Assembly (NCBI RefSeq): GCF_030936135.1
Contig: NC_082600.1
Location: forward strand, 4,526,001-4,590,000
DNA: 64,000 bases
Direction: 5' to 3'
From: Gavia stellata
Taxonomy: Eukaryota > Chordata > Aves > Gaviiformes > Gaviidae
The position numbers and the translations under genes were made by a program. Below are positions 46,700-58,600 of the stretch, piece by piece (positions within the stretch are counted from its first letter, which is position 1; every line of letters starts with the position of its first letter). The notes beneath the pieces are model-generated. The model saw only the letters and a list, made by a program, of their open reading frames with translations, was not told where the DNA came from and did no database searches.

Positions 46700-49600
46700 G
46701 TGAAGAGTAGTTTAAAAAAAATGGAGAAAGGAGGCATGTCAGAGCCTCCATTCTGGAAGAACAAGAGCATTTTGCACCATTCTCAGAAATAAAGCAAAAA
46801 TAAACAGGTCCTCAAATTCCAACTCAGGAAACAAAAGGCTTTCAAACCATTTCAGTGGGGCTCCAGCCCCTGGGAACATATTGGAAGAGTAACATGATAC
46901 AGAGACTGTGTATGATCTCTCATTTACAGCACATGAAGCGAAAGTTGTCCTGCCCCGTACATCGTGGAGAGACACCCGTGATTCACGTCTCGTCTACAGC
47001 AGAAAGACCTGGGCTGACTCTCTCTCCTGTCGCACCCGCTTGAGAAGAAGAGCAGAAGGGATTCATTGCTGTGGGACATTTCAAAAACTACGGAAGCAAA
47101 ATCTCCTCCATAAGGAAGAAGAGAAACTGAATATGCCTGGAAACTAGGAATTAAACACATTGTAGTCAGAGGTGGGTTTCCAGCATTTTCCAGAAATAGT
47201 CATCAGGGCTTTAGATTACTGGCTGGCAGCCACACAGCCCGTGAACTGAAGGGAGGCCAATTTCTTGACCTGCAGGCTTCAATGCAAAGACAGTCTGTAC
47301 TCTCTGATACCTTATCCAAACGATGTGGGCAAACCAGCGTTGTACGTGTGTACCGTGCGTGTCTAATCCCACAGGCAAACTAGGCTTTCTATTAAAGGCC
47401 GTTTGCAGGATCTACCTATTTTATTTTTTAAAACGTCAGTCACCAAACAGCTTACAGAGGAATAAAACTGAGGAACTGGCTCATAATAAAGGGAGAAGAG
47501 GGACTTTTAGGAGAGGACTATCTAAAAATCAGTTTTAAGAAGAAAAAAAATGGAATGGCAAAAAGGGAGCGAGTCTGAAGACATCCCATATCTCACTCTC
47601 TCTTATATATGAAGGGACCTTGGAAGTGAAGCGTTGCTCACCCACACAGAGGTCCACCTGGGCAGAAGGGTTTACAGAGCCAGACCCCAGAGGGTAAGCA
47701 GGAAGACAGAACAGGAGAGAAAATCGATATGGGAAAGAAGTGAAAAGCAAGAAGGCAAATTCAGTCTGGGCAAAGGGCCAAGGCAAGGCCAAGTGCAATT
47801 CTAGAAAACGGGACCGAAGCCAAAAGGCACCAAGGTGTCACAACAGGCTAGCACTGGTCTGCAAAGACAAGCCAGAATGATGCAACCGGCAGGTGCGCAG
47901 CATCTCCCGGACATGAAGAGAAATAGGCTTAAAACTAGATTTTTCAACAAAAGGCTCAGGATGAAGGGTCTGAACCAGCAGTTTCTACTTGTGCAGGATC
48001 TGGGGTTAGCATAACACTGGTATCTCCCAGTACCAGCCCCCTGGGCACACTGGTGTTACGCTTTGAGTCATGGAAAGCAGAACTAAGTTGCAGCAATTTC
48101 CATGAGGACCTCTTTGTTCCCCTGGTCGCACCCTGCATTCCTGCTTGTTCCACCTCCATCCTGCTGCTTCTGCTGCCTTTTCCCACCCTCTGTACACATA
48201 CCTGATAATGCAACAAAACTCAGAACCAGGTATTGTATGCCAATGACACCACACCCCAATTCAAAGAAATATTTCGAAGAGCAAATGTGCAATGTCATTT
48301 ACAAAAGTGGCATCAGCTTATAAATGTTCCTCACAAAGACCCAACACTGAGCTAACTCCGTGGCTGCCAAAAACACAGTCATCTGACCTGCCTCCAGAGG
48401 CCCTCAGCAAGTCACTTCATCTCCCATCACTCTTTCTCCACGTAACAGTTAGGTGCAGAGGAAATCCTGCTGCTTGTCCACTTCAGACCAGGCTGAGCAC
48501 GGGAAGGACAGAGCAGAAGCTGCATAGGGTTGGGGCTTGAGGGACTGCAAGATGAAAATGAAGTGGATTAAGACAGATGTTTGAAGAGCGAACAATAAAA
48601 TAAGAAGGCCAAAGAGGACTTAGAGTCGATGAGTATTGACTTGAGTCAAAGGGTAGTGGAGACAAACCCCAGATACAAAGCACAAAATAGCAGCCATCCA
48701 AGGTGAGCCTGACAGAATCTCTCTCAGCGTGGTGCCATGAGGACAGCTTGCACTTGCAAAGCTGTCGTGGGGTTCATTTCTCTCTCTTGGGACCACTGGC
48801 AGCCACCAGCACAGTCATCATTCCTTTTGCAGAGGTTCCCCAGCTGGTAAGCCACCAAGAGCCCAAGATGAGACCACCACAGAGGAGACGCCTTGAAATG
48901 GATGGCACAACTGGATCATTTGCATCGTGTTTTCTCCTAGGTAGAGGTACTTGAAGCAGGTCCCTGAATGTATCTACAGGGTTGAGAATGGCTACGGCCT
49001 GGGGACTAAGCAATAGTCACCAGAAAATTGAAGACCTAACTAGTGTGCCTATGCTTGCAGGAGGGGCACAGCTCTGCTGTCTCAGAGGTAGCTCTCAATC
49101 CACTCTCAACCCTTTTCAGGATGCAGAGCATTTATCTCACCTAGCATCATCCCTTCCCTGTCCACACAGGAACACCCTTGCCCTGCTGGGCAAAAACTCC
49201 TTTCACCCAAACCAGCAAAACTCAAAGTCCAGTCTGAAAAAAAAACCAAACCCCAAACCCAAAGAAAACCAAAAACCACAGCCAGTGGACAAAAGACATT
49301 TTTTAAATAAAACATAAATAAAGGCTGGGCTCTGTTCTGTTGCTTGAGGCACGTAAATGCTGGGTTCATACGTTTCAGACTCTTCCCAGCAACAGAGCTC
49401 CCAAAGCACTTTGTCTTTACAGGGTGAGCAGCTCCATGTCTCCCATGGCAGAGGGCACACATAGTGATCTGGCTCGCGTTACTGAGCAGGATCAGATGAT
49501 AGGTGAAGATCCAGGGTGCTGAGCAGCAGGCGCAGCTGGTCAGCAGCTCACAGGTCAAAGTCTTTTCCTTCTGTCCAAAAATCCTCCTGCACCTTTCTTT

Positions 49601-51130
49601 TCCAAAGTAGGGGCCCTTCATTCTCCAAAGACTTTTGTTGCTACCAAGCTTCATGTACTTACACACCTCTGCATGAGCAAGATTTTAGCACAAGGGCATT
49701 GGCACAGTATGTTTCAGCTCACATATTTCTTTTTATAATCATTTGTTTTGTAAAACTGTTCATTTTACTGCCCCTTGAGAGATGAATAATAAATCCAGCC
49801 AAAAAACCCTGCCCCACATCCCTGGGTCTTAGGAAATGTAGATTTGTCACCCTTCACTCTCTTTGTATGCTGTTAGATTTTCTCCGTGTAATTTTATGCT
49901 GCTCAGACACCTAATGACCTAAGTGGTCCCAGGAAAGGGGAATTGGCTTCCTCTGCAAAAAGCCTGGTGTTTATTTGCAATTTAGCTTACCTGACTTGTT
50001 TAAAGTGTTATCAGAAAGCATCCACCTACTTTCTTTTCTTCATTTTCACTTGATATCCAAGATTGGCTTGAATTGAGAATGTCTAAAGCCTCAGGCATGA
50101 TCCTGGGTGTTCTCAAGACTTAAATGCCACTGCTTAAAGAGTTAAAGATCTAGATGGCTGCACTAAGAGGATGATAAACTAATCACTCAGTCACTGCTGG
50201 TGAGCCTGGTGTCATTTACTGAAACATGGAATGCATTTAACAATGTAAAAGAAACTCCATGCAGTGCAAAAGCTAAAGATGATTGTTAGATTGTCAAGGT
50301 TTACTCTGGAGAAAGTCTAATTACCTACATTTAAGCAACAGAATTATTTTTCCACTTGTTGAAGAAGTTAACATTTTGCTTTCAAAAGATTTTTTTTTTA
50401 ATGTGACTTAAGGACTGCAGATTCTGTTCAGAGGACTACAAAAATGTAAGACAAGGACTATGTAGAAGAAATAACTCTTCTAGGGAGCAAGTAAGAAATG
50501 TTTCCTATCATCATAACCATAAGAAAAGTAGAAATAATAATTACAGTACTAGTACTGCACATTTACCTATTGATTTGTGTCTTCCAGTTCTGTGAAATGG
50601 CTTGAAAGAAAAGGACAGCTCTCGGCACTCGACAGAAATATCTATTTAAAAGCCAGGCTCTGTTTTGGTGTTATAGGAGGAAAATGCTTCAAATCATTTT
50701 CCTTGCAGTCTCTGAACCATGAAGGAAAAGAAAGACCAGGTCCAACATTTTGGGTTTGCATTTTAGAATTTGGTGAATATTGGCATTTTTTCTCTAGCCT
50801 TACCATGAGATCTCAGTTAAAGATCAAGATACCAAAAATGAATAAAACATCAAAGGGATTTTGTGGGGATCACCCAGTGAGCATCCAAGCTGCAAATAAT
50901 ATCACTTTATTATCTTTTACTCTATTAAACTTAAATTAGAACAGCATAACTCCATTGTGCAAAGCAGTTGGTATAGGCGCCTTTCCCAGCAAACCAAATC
51001 CCAGCGCTACTGGCAGTGGATACCACCAGAAGTTTTTCATTGATGGGGAAGTAAGGCCTGGAGTGACAGAGGATATTCCTCCAGAGCAAATGAAGGTGTG
51101 ACCATAGCTCATGTGACACCATAGTGTCAC
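46700..51130. other. Intergenic, nothing coding
   Basis: Contains the A/C-rich tract and a weak MIR-like phrase (cagcaagtcacttcatctcc, near 48406). 49780-50560 is AT-rich and repeat-poor. Confidence 0.45.
49237..49285. repeat. A/C-rich low-complexity tract
   Basis: aaaaaaaaccaaaccccaaacccaaagaaaaccaaaaacca: low complexity, strand-asymmetric composition. Confidence 0.75.
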
Positions 51131-51366
51131 TTTGACCTAGCAAACATAAGCAATAATAGACAATGCAATGACATGGGTTTAGCACGTACTAACAGCTTAC
51201 CAATTCTCCAGAGACTCTGGATGGGTACTCTGATGTGGCCACAGCACATCCTTGCAGACCAATGTCAATTTGACCTAGCAAACAAAAGTAATAATAGAAG
51301 AGAAAATAATACCAGCTTAGCAAGTGTTAACTGCTTACCAGTTCTCCAGAGGCTCTAGATGGGCAC
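51131..51366. repeat. Tandem duplication, period 138 bp, about 1.7 copies
   Basis: Copy 1 begins tttgacctagcaaacataagcaataatag at 51131. Copy 2 begins tttgacctagcaaacaaaagtaataatag at 51269. Similarity continues through agcttaccaattctccagagactctggatgggtac versus tgcttaccagttctccagaggctctagatgggcac, about 98 bp per copy, then stops. Point differences show the duplication is not recent. Confidence 0.9.
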
Positions 51367-52209
51367 GCAGCTTGCTTAGCTTGGGCAAAGCTTGTCCCGT
51401 GGCTCTGGTACTGCGACCCAAATGACTTCCGAGGAGGAGGAAGAAACACGTACATTCTAATGACACCTACCTTCATGACAAGCCTGACAAGATGGTGCAT
51501 GATCATTTTCCCCACTGATGGCTCAGGCGGTTCTGCTGGTGTTGGTTAGGGCAATCTCTGCAGAAGTAAGGAAAGCTTCAGCCTGAACCATAGGATCAAA
51601 ATCCAGCTGTATGGGTGGAAATTCAGCTGATCAAATGGAGAAATCTCCAGCATTGTCTCATCCTGAAATGAACGTCAAATATAGATCGATTTGCTCTCAA
51701 ATGGTGGCTATTTCCCTGCACACCCGAAAAGGGAATCTAAATGAGTAACTCAGGTGTTGCTGTATGCACCATAGAGATCTAAAGGCACAAAAGATGAATG
51801 CTATTCAAAGGAACCTGCCATTCCTGTTGTATAAACCTTTCCCTCTACAAAAAAGCAACATTATCCTAGGAAGTGTCACACTTGCCTCACTGCACTTCAT
51901 GGAAGAAAGAGTGCAAACACTTTAAGATCAGTGGGACCAAGAAATGGTTCTACCAACAAGAACTGAGAAACTTTTGAAATACACAGCTCCACAGACCCTA
52001 ATTGCTACTGCAGAGTAAACTATTTCTACCTCATCTATATGTGCATGTATTTTAAGGGTTGAAAAAATGCCGCTCTCGTACTTCTCAGCAGCTAATAAAA
52101 ATCCTTGTTAGTAACATCTGGATACAAAATAAGGGAACCTTGCAAAGAAACATGAGGTATTCAACAAGTTTCTGCAGTGGGTTCATCATCAGTCCTCTGA
52201 GGACTTCGC

Positions 52210-52268
52210 TCCAAAGTCCACTGAGGTGTTGGGGTGTTTTTCCATTGACTTCATTGGGCTCTGAACCA
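52210..52268. mobile_element. Palindromic ancient element (MITE-like relic)
   Basis: The left arm tccaaagtccactgaggtgttgggg and the right arm ccattgacttcattgggctctgaacc are imperfect reverse complements around a short T-rich loop. The right arm matches the ccattgacttcaatgggctttggatca motif that I remember as a dispersed repeat in bird, crocodile and turtle DNA. I cannot name the family. Confidence 0.5.
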
Positions 52269-52374
52269 AGGCATAAAGCCTCCCTGCTGTGTTTTGGATA
52301 TTTATTTGTGTTTAACGTGTAATAAGATCTTTCATTTCTCTTTTTCCTGTAAAAACAAATAAAGCCACAGTACA

Positions 52375-52520
52375 AGAAAGCAACTAAACACATGCTTATC
52401 TTTAAGCATATCCCTAAACCCATTCACTTAAAGTCCTTAAGTCCTATGGACTCCTGGGAGAGAAAAGAACATGCTTAAAATTAAACACGTGCTCAGGGTC
52501 TTTGCTAATTAGTGATGGCC
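52375..52520. mobile_element. Second palindromic ancient element (MITE-like relic)
   Basis: Left arm: aagaaagcaactaaacacatgcttatctttaagcatat. Right arm: aacatgcttaaaattaaacacgtgctcagggtctttgctaat. The arms pair as imperfect inverted repeats of about 38 bp around a roughly 70-bp middle containing ttaagtcctatggactcctggga. It resembles an amniote repeat with the wording gcacttaagcacatgcttaactttaagcacatg. Confidence 0.5.
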
Positions 52521-54238
52521 CCGTGTCTTACAGGGCCCTAAACACATCTTAGAGCATCTAGGGTTTTAGGGTCCATATGGGAGAAATTACGTGGAGACCA
52601 TCTCAGAAGTGCAACTTTTAGTACTGTATCTGATGTTGGAAGCCTGTCTTTAATGGCTATGGGACTGAATCTGTTACAATACCATTTACAACTAGTTAAG
52701 GGAAGTAGAGTTGCTTAGATATTTGCAAAAATAAGAGTATTCAAAACTAGAGCCTTTTCGTGGCTATTACTACAACACAGTCCCATCATGATGACCAAAC
52801 TCATCAAAGCAAACCTGCTTTTTGGAATGCATATGTTTACTGGCATCTCAAGAGCAAATGTGTCTCAGTTCAGCCAGAACAATGTCCCTGCCCTCCTTCA
52901 CTTTGCTTAGAGGAAGCACTTGTGCATCCTCTAGAGTCTGGCTCTTGGAAGATAAGCGAGCCTTTACCACTGGGTCAGACAGCAAAAGGAAGACCATTCC
53001 CAGTAATCTGCACAGAGCATTTTTCTTCACCACACCTTGTTTATTTTGGACCTCTGCTAAAGCGTGTTAGAACTCTCAGCTATCTTGATCACAGTTAAGG
53101 CCTGAAATTTCACATGTCTGACAGGTCAAATCAGTGTTGTCTCTGGTGAGAGAACATTTGGGAAGTTTCTTTGCAAAACAGTCCTTTCAACAGGGTTTTG
53201 CCTGTCTGAGAACTACTTGCACTTTCTACTGATTACTTCACATTCACGTAGGTGCCACACACCAGCTAACAGGAAACCTCTCGCCTTTTCAGCATCTCCT
53301 ATGCAAGGACTGAAACTTGTCCTTCTGTGGCTTCTACACTCCATCTCTTTTTCTTTTAATGTATCTTCCTGAACTCCTTTTTCAAGGTGCATCAGTGCAC
53401 TCCACTTCAAGATGCTCTTGGCCCTTCAGGTCTCTCTATAAAATTTTATGCTGTCCCATGTTTATAGGTCCATTGTTCTGCAGGCTGAACAATGAGGCCA
53501 TGTTTCCGTGTCCATTAATGAGGAATATGAATCGGATGTTAGCACACAATATTTCTCTCAAGTTAGCCAAAGCATGCAGCGTGGTGCTCATGTTGGCTTT
53601 ACTATTTATACAGGTTCTGGAAAGACAGGTGATATCTGAACCCAGCATAAAGCCTTCAGAAGAATATTTTTTAAAAGAAAAGCGATTGTTTGAATGCTTT
53701 ACATCATGTGGCTGCAGTGTCTTTGATCTGAAACTAGATTCACCACAGCTTCACACTTACCTTTGAGTAACAGGGAAGTTGTGAGTCAATGCATCGCCCA
53801 TCTGAACGACCAAGAACAAAAGGATGCTGCAGGCTTTGCTTGCCTAAAAGCATTAGCAGCATAGTTCTCCACAATCCAGGATCTAGAAAACCACCTAAAA
53901 TAGCTTCAGCCCAGCCCATGCTGTTTTGAGGATGGAAAGGAGGATAAACACAGGAAACTTCTCTTGGATCTTTCTGCAGCCCCCAGTTTTTAAGTTGACA
54001 GTGGTAATCTCCTTAACTCCTTGATTCTTCAGTGTCAAAGACCCGGCTCATAGCAACTCTACAGAAGAGATGAAACTTTTGTAAGAAGCATTAGATCTAT
54101 CTTCTCTGAATCCCAAAATAGTAGATCCAAAGCAAAAGGGCCCAGGATGTCCATCTAACAATAATCCCTTTTCAGCCATTGGCTCTAAACTATGAGCCAC
54201 TCTCCTAAATCATCTGTTGCACAAACATAATGTCCTGA

Positions 54239-54345
54239 TTACAGAATCACATAATTACTGAGTTTGGAGGAGACCTCTGGAGGTCACCTAGTCCAACCCC
54301 TTCCTCAAAGCAGGGTCAGCTAGTGCAGGTTGCTCAGGACCTGCT
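54239..54345 (-). mobile_element. Old CR1 3'-end fragment
   Basis: Reversed CR1 3' end with more divergence: acagaatcacataattactgagtttggaggagacctctggaggtcacctagtccaac, then cctcaaagcagggtcagctag...caggttgctcaggacc. A perfect 11-bp hairpin starts at its boundary (54342-54367). Confidence 0.85.
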
Positions 54346-54367
54346 GGATCAATATCTTGATCCAGCA
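54342..54367. repeat. Perfect 11-bp inverted repeat with 4-base loop
   Basis: TGCTGGATCAA - TATC - TTGATCCAGCA. It sits at the 5'-ward edge of the old CR1 fragment, in place of the usual CR1 continuation. Confidence 0.9.
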
Positions 54368-55301
54368 CTTCCATGCATGCTTAGTCTGGAGTAGCTATTA
54401 TCTCTTCCCTCAGGTTCATGATCCAATCAGTAGTCAAGATGATGTAGAGAACCAAGCTTTTAAAAGAACCTGGTCTGAGCCATTTGGTAACCTCTACGGA
54501 GGTGAAGACGCAGACGAGGGTTAGACTTCTGGGCTCTGGTAGATGGCTGCACTGACAGATGGCTGAACACAGGAGCAGCAAGAGTTGTCTTCTCCTCCTT
54601 CTTGTCAAAGAAACTGCCCTTACAGGGAGAAATGGTGGCAATACTTACAGCGTTCCTTTCTACAACATAGATTTTCAGATGGGCTACAGCCTTGCATGGT
54701 ATGTTTTTGTGGCTGAAACAGTTGTACTGGTATTTCCAATGCTCCCTGAGCAGCTCATGTAATAAAGGGGAATATTACAACGAAAACAGAAGGTAAATAC
54801 TCATCAGCATCTTCTCTGTTGAGTCTCTGGTTGCATTAAATGTCCGAGAGTTACAATCCACTTTTAAACCATCTTTTGAGGATGACCTACATCACTTGTT
54901 GGAGAACGAGGGTTGATATCACTGCAGGCAAGTGGATTTTAGAAAGTCTGCATGATGGACATGTAACAAGATTAAAAATTACCTCTCTCTGATACCCTTC
55001 CCAATGCTTTTCCAGAGGCCACTTTGCATACAACCTGTGGAAATGAAATACTGTCTTCCTTCTGGTAGCAGATATGTAAAAGAGTTTCCCAAGGAAATAT
55101 AGGGAAAGAAAATTTTGTTCAATGTACTTCCTAAACCCAAAGAAGAATGGAAGGCTGTACTCTCAATAGACCTCAGAAAATTCACTTCTTTCACCACCAG
55201 ATTCCTGTTCCCAATGCTAACTCTAACCTCTGTTTCCCTTCCTTTCTACACAAGATTGATTCACAGAACTTGATTTAAAGGATGTTTATTTCCATAACAA
55301 A

Positions 55302-55695
55302 AATGATCAGGGGTCTAGAAAACATGACCTATGAGGAAAGATTGAAAGAATTGGGTTTGTTTAGTCTAGAGAAGAAAAGACTGAGGGGGAGACATGATAA
55401 CAGCCTTCAACTATGTAAAAGGTTGTTGCAGATAGGAAGGTAATAAATTGTTCTCCATGTCCACTGGGTATAAGACAAGAAATAATGGGTTTAAATTGCA
55501 GCAAGGAGGATTTAGGTCAAACATTAGACACGTTTCCTAAGAGGAAGGACAGGTGAGCACTGGAGTAAAATAGGCAAGAAGCTACAGACTCTCTGTCACT
55601 ATTGAGGCAAAGATTTGGCAGGAACAGGTCAGACCTAGCAAATCTTGCCTTGGGGTAGAGGGATAGATGATCTCTCAAGGTCCTCTCTGCCCCTT
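55302..55695 (+). mobile_element. Old, frame-broken CR1 LINE fragment in plus orientation
   Basis: The plus strand reads like CR1 RT C-terminal coding sequence with frameshifts. It includes gaaaacatgacctatgaggaaagattgaaagaattgggtttgtttagtctagagaag ([18 protein letters not shown]) and ends with tagatgatctctcaaggtcctctctgcc near the 3' terminus. Multiple stops show it is an old copy. Confidence 0.85.
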
Positions 55696-58600
55696 TTCCT
55701 ACTAGTATATATTTATACCAGTCAAAATTATCACAAATATCTTTGTTCCATAGTAGGGAAAGAGAAAATCTTTCTTGAACACCCCCAGAGATTTTTGCTG
55801 CTGGTTTTATCTATAGTGGCAGTGCATTTGAAGGCATCCACATTTATTTCTATTTAGACAATTAATTAATTGATGATTTTTACAGATCTAGTCCCCTGCA
55901 CGTGTTTTCTCTTATGGTTCATGCTATAAAATGACATGTCTGCACCCCATTCAAAAGCTTTCCTCCAGGTAAGGGATGTGTCCTGTCTGCAGACCCAGCC
56001 AGCATGAACATCATCTGACTGAGGGGGCTTCCTCCACCTCAGATCCTTGGGTCTCATAGCCGCAACCATGCACATCACCCCCCATGCACCGCTCAAAATG
56101 AGAGTTTTACAGGAACCACATGGAACTACAACGTTCACAGAGTACGCACTGATGGCTAACTATGGCAGACAAGGTCCCTCTCTTCCTGAGGTGGGCAACT
56201 CAATCCCACAGCACATGTAGGGTTTGGATTTTGAACCCCATCTCTGCTAGCACCAGTTGTGTCAACCCATCCAGTTCACCTCCAGTGCAAAGGACAATTG
56301 AATTGCTTTTTAAAAAATGCATCACAACTTCCTGCCACTGCAAGCAATCATTCGCCTTAAAAGCCATTTGCCCCCTCATCAGCACATGCAATATTCAATA
56401 TACACAAACAAGGGGATGCTTCTCCACATATTCATTGATTCAAGACAATCATCCTCCTAGACATACAGCTACAGGAGTAAATAACCAACCTCTCTGGCCA
56501 GGGAAGAAAATACAAATATAATTGTTCAATGGTGAAAGAAATCTCCATCTTATGGCCTCAAGCAAACCAAGATTGCTTTGCAACCTAACGGAACATGAAA
56601 AGGTTAAAAATTACGCTACAAAGCAGAAGACACTCATTCATTTTCAGATCTTTCTTCCCATCTTTCCTCCACTTACACTCTTTCAGAGACAGGGGCTGAG
56701 GCTACGCATGGCAAAGGAAACATTTTCTTTTGGCACTAAACTTTATGGAAGCAAAACAGTTCTGGATCCACTTGTGACTTTTTTGTGTCACCTGGAGAGC
56801 AAAATTAGCCAAGCTGAGGCAATATCTTCTGTCATTTACACTTTAAGAAAGCTTTTGTGATTCAGTTCCTTCATTATTTTAGTTTATTTTCAAATGGCAT
56901 TAAAATTAACTTACCTGTGGAAGTCTGGGATGCTTTCTTACTTGAGGTCAACCATCACAATTTGGTCTGATTAAAATGTTTCAAATAGCTATCCCATTCA
57001 CCAGAAAACACAGTTTTAGAGAGATCGAGCCTAAAGGTATACTTGCATCAAGTCCAGTGACAGTTTACCCTCCATAACAAGGGGAAAAAGATCAGAAAAA
57101 GGCAAGAATATTTGGGTGAACCTTTTTTAAATGTTCCGATTTTTCATCCGAAATGAATTTTTGAAACTGTTAGCATAACTGCATTTTTTTAATACATATG
57201 CAACCCACCGGAAAGAAATGAAACATTTTATTTCAGGACAATGAAACATTTAGTCTGGTTATCAAGAGATTTTTTTTTAAGAGAACTTCCTTTATCCCTA
57301 AGTTCATGCTTTATTAAACATGTGCAGACATTAGTGGCAGGCAACATTTCACAAAAGGTGTTTTTCCTTCATGTTTCCAGTTCAGCTTCCTCTAAAAAAG
57401 CAGTGAATGCTACAGGTCTGGCTAGACTGGGCTGGGCTGGTAACAGGGCTTGTCTCCCTCTGCTGGTGTTGTTTTAGTTTCTTGAATGGCTGGAAAATAC
57501 TAATATTTTCTAAAAGATTTGAGAAATCCAGGAGATGCTCCTCACTCAGTTCTCTAAGTCCTAATTATTATTACTGAGACCAAGTACTGGATGTAGGGCT
57601 GGGTGCAATTAAGTAAAATCATGTTGATACATTGATGACGATTAGGAATTAATTTTTCTCTACTCACACTGGTTTTAAGATTCTTTTTCCTCTATCGGTT
57701 AACCTCGTTCTTGAATCACACCTACCAGGGAGGCTAACAGATTCATACCCAGGGTATAACCCCTACATCATCACCACCCAAGTCACATAATAACCAAACA
57801 CGCCACAGTGTGTGTGTGCAGAGGTCTGTTTAAATCAGAGCCCATTGAATGAGGACCTTCACTCAAGTTCATCTTCACATTTTCCCACTCTATAACTGGC
57901 ACAGCTGAACTCTGCTCTCAGTTTATGCATGAATGGATAATGCTCTGCCCGTGGAACCCGTAGTCTCAGCTAGGTAGCACAAATGGCAAAATAAAGACCA
58001 GAGAGGAAATGCTAATCAGTTTAGGACAGGCTATTCAAGATCCTGAAGTTGGACAGCTACTGTAGGTGATCCTAATGAGTGTAGGGGAACCAAGTCTCAT
58101 AGTCATGAAGCATTCAAGTTCGAGACTTGCTCCTTTGACTTCAGACTGAAAATATTGTCAGGAATAATCCCATTAGGCAGGACTACTTTCCTCCACTGAT
58201 GACGAAGTGTGACAAGTGCAGGGATGGATATCTGTCATTCTGCCATCTAAAGCTATGAAAGGCAAATCTCATCCTGTATTCCTGAGATATCAATTGCACC
58301 CCATGGGCTCGTACCCTCAGATTACCACGAAATTCTTGTCTTCCAGCTGCCTTTAGCTGGGGAGGGACCTATCTCAGAGTCTGTCATGTCAAGGCACAAA
58401 CATTTACAGTGATCTGGCAGCACATCTAGAAGTCGGGAAGCTGATACGCAATACTATGTGTACATCAGATGGTAGGATTCATCTTACCTAACTCTATCTA
58501 CCTGAAAGGCAAGCATCGGGTCTAAGCGAGTCATATTAGCTCCCTGAATAGACAACAGAGAGATGCGTTTCCAGAGGGCAACTTATTCCATGACTTTAAG

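Larger units (their letters stand above)
51367..54238. other. Intergenic with two palindromic relics listed separately
   Basis: A plus frame of 149 codons at 53317-53766 is the longest here. It has no recognisable domain and no nearby consensus splice or promoter evidence, so I do not call it a gene. Confidence 0.4.

Noticed and set aside
48395..48445. Possible MIR-like phrase cagcaagtcacttcatctcc
   Set aside because: Only about 20 bases resemble the MIR core, with no supporting head or tail.
53317..53766. 149-codon plus-strand ORF with hydrophobic segments
   Set aside because: No recognisable family, no promoter or splice support, and AT-rich DNA readily gives Leu/Phe-rich frames.
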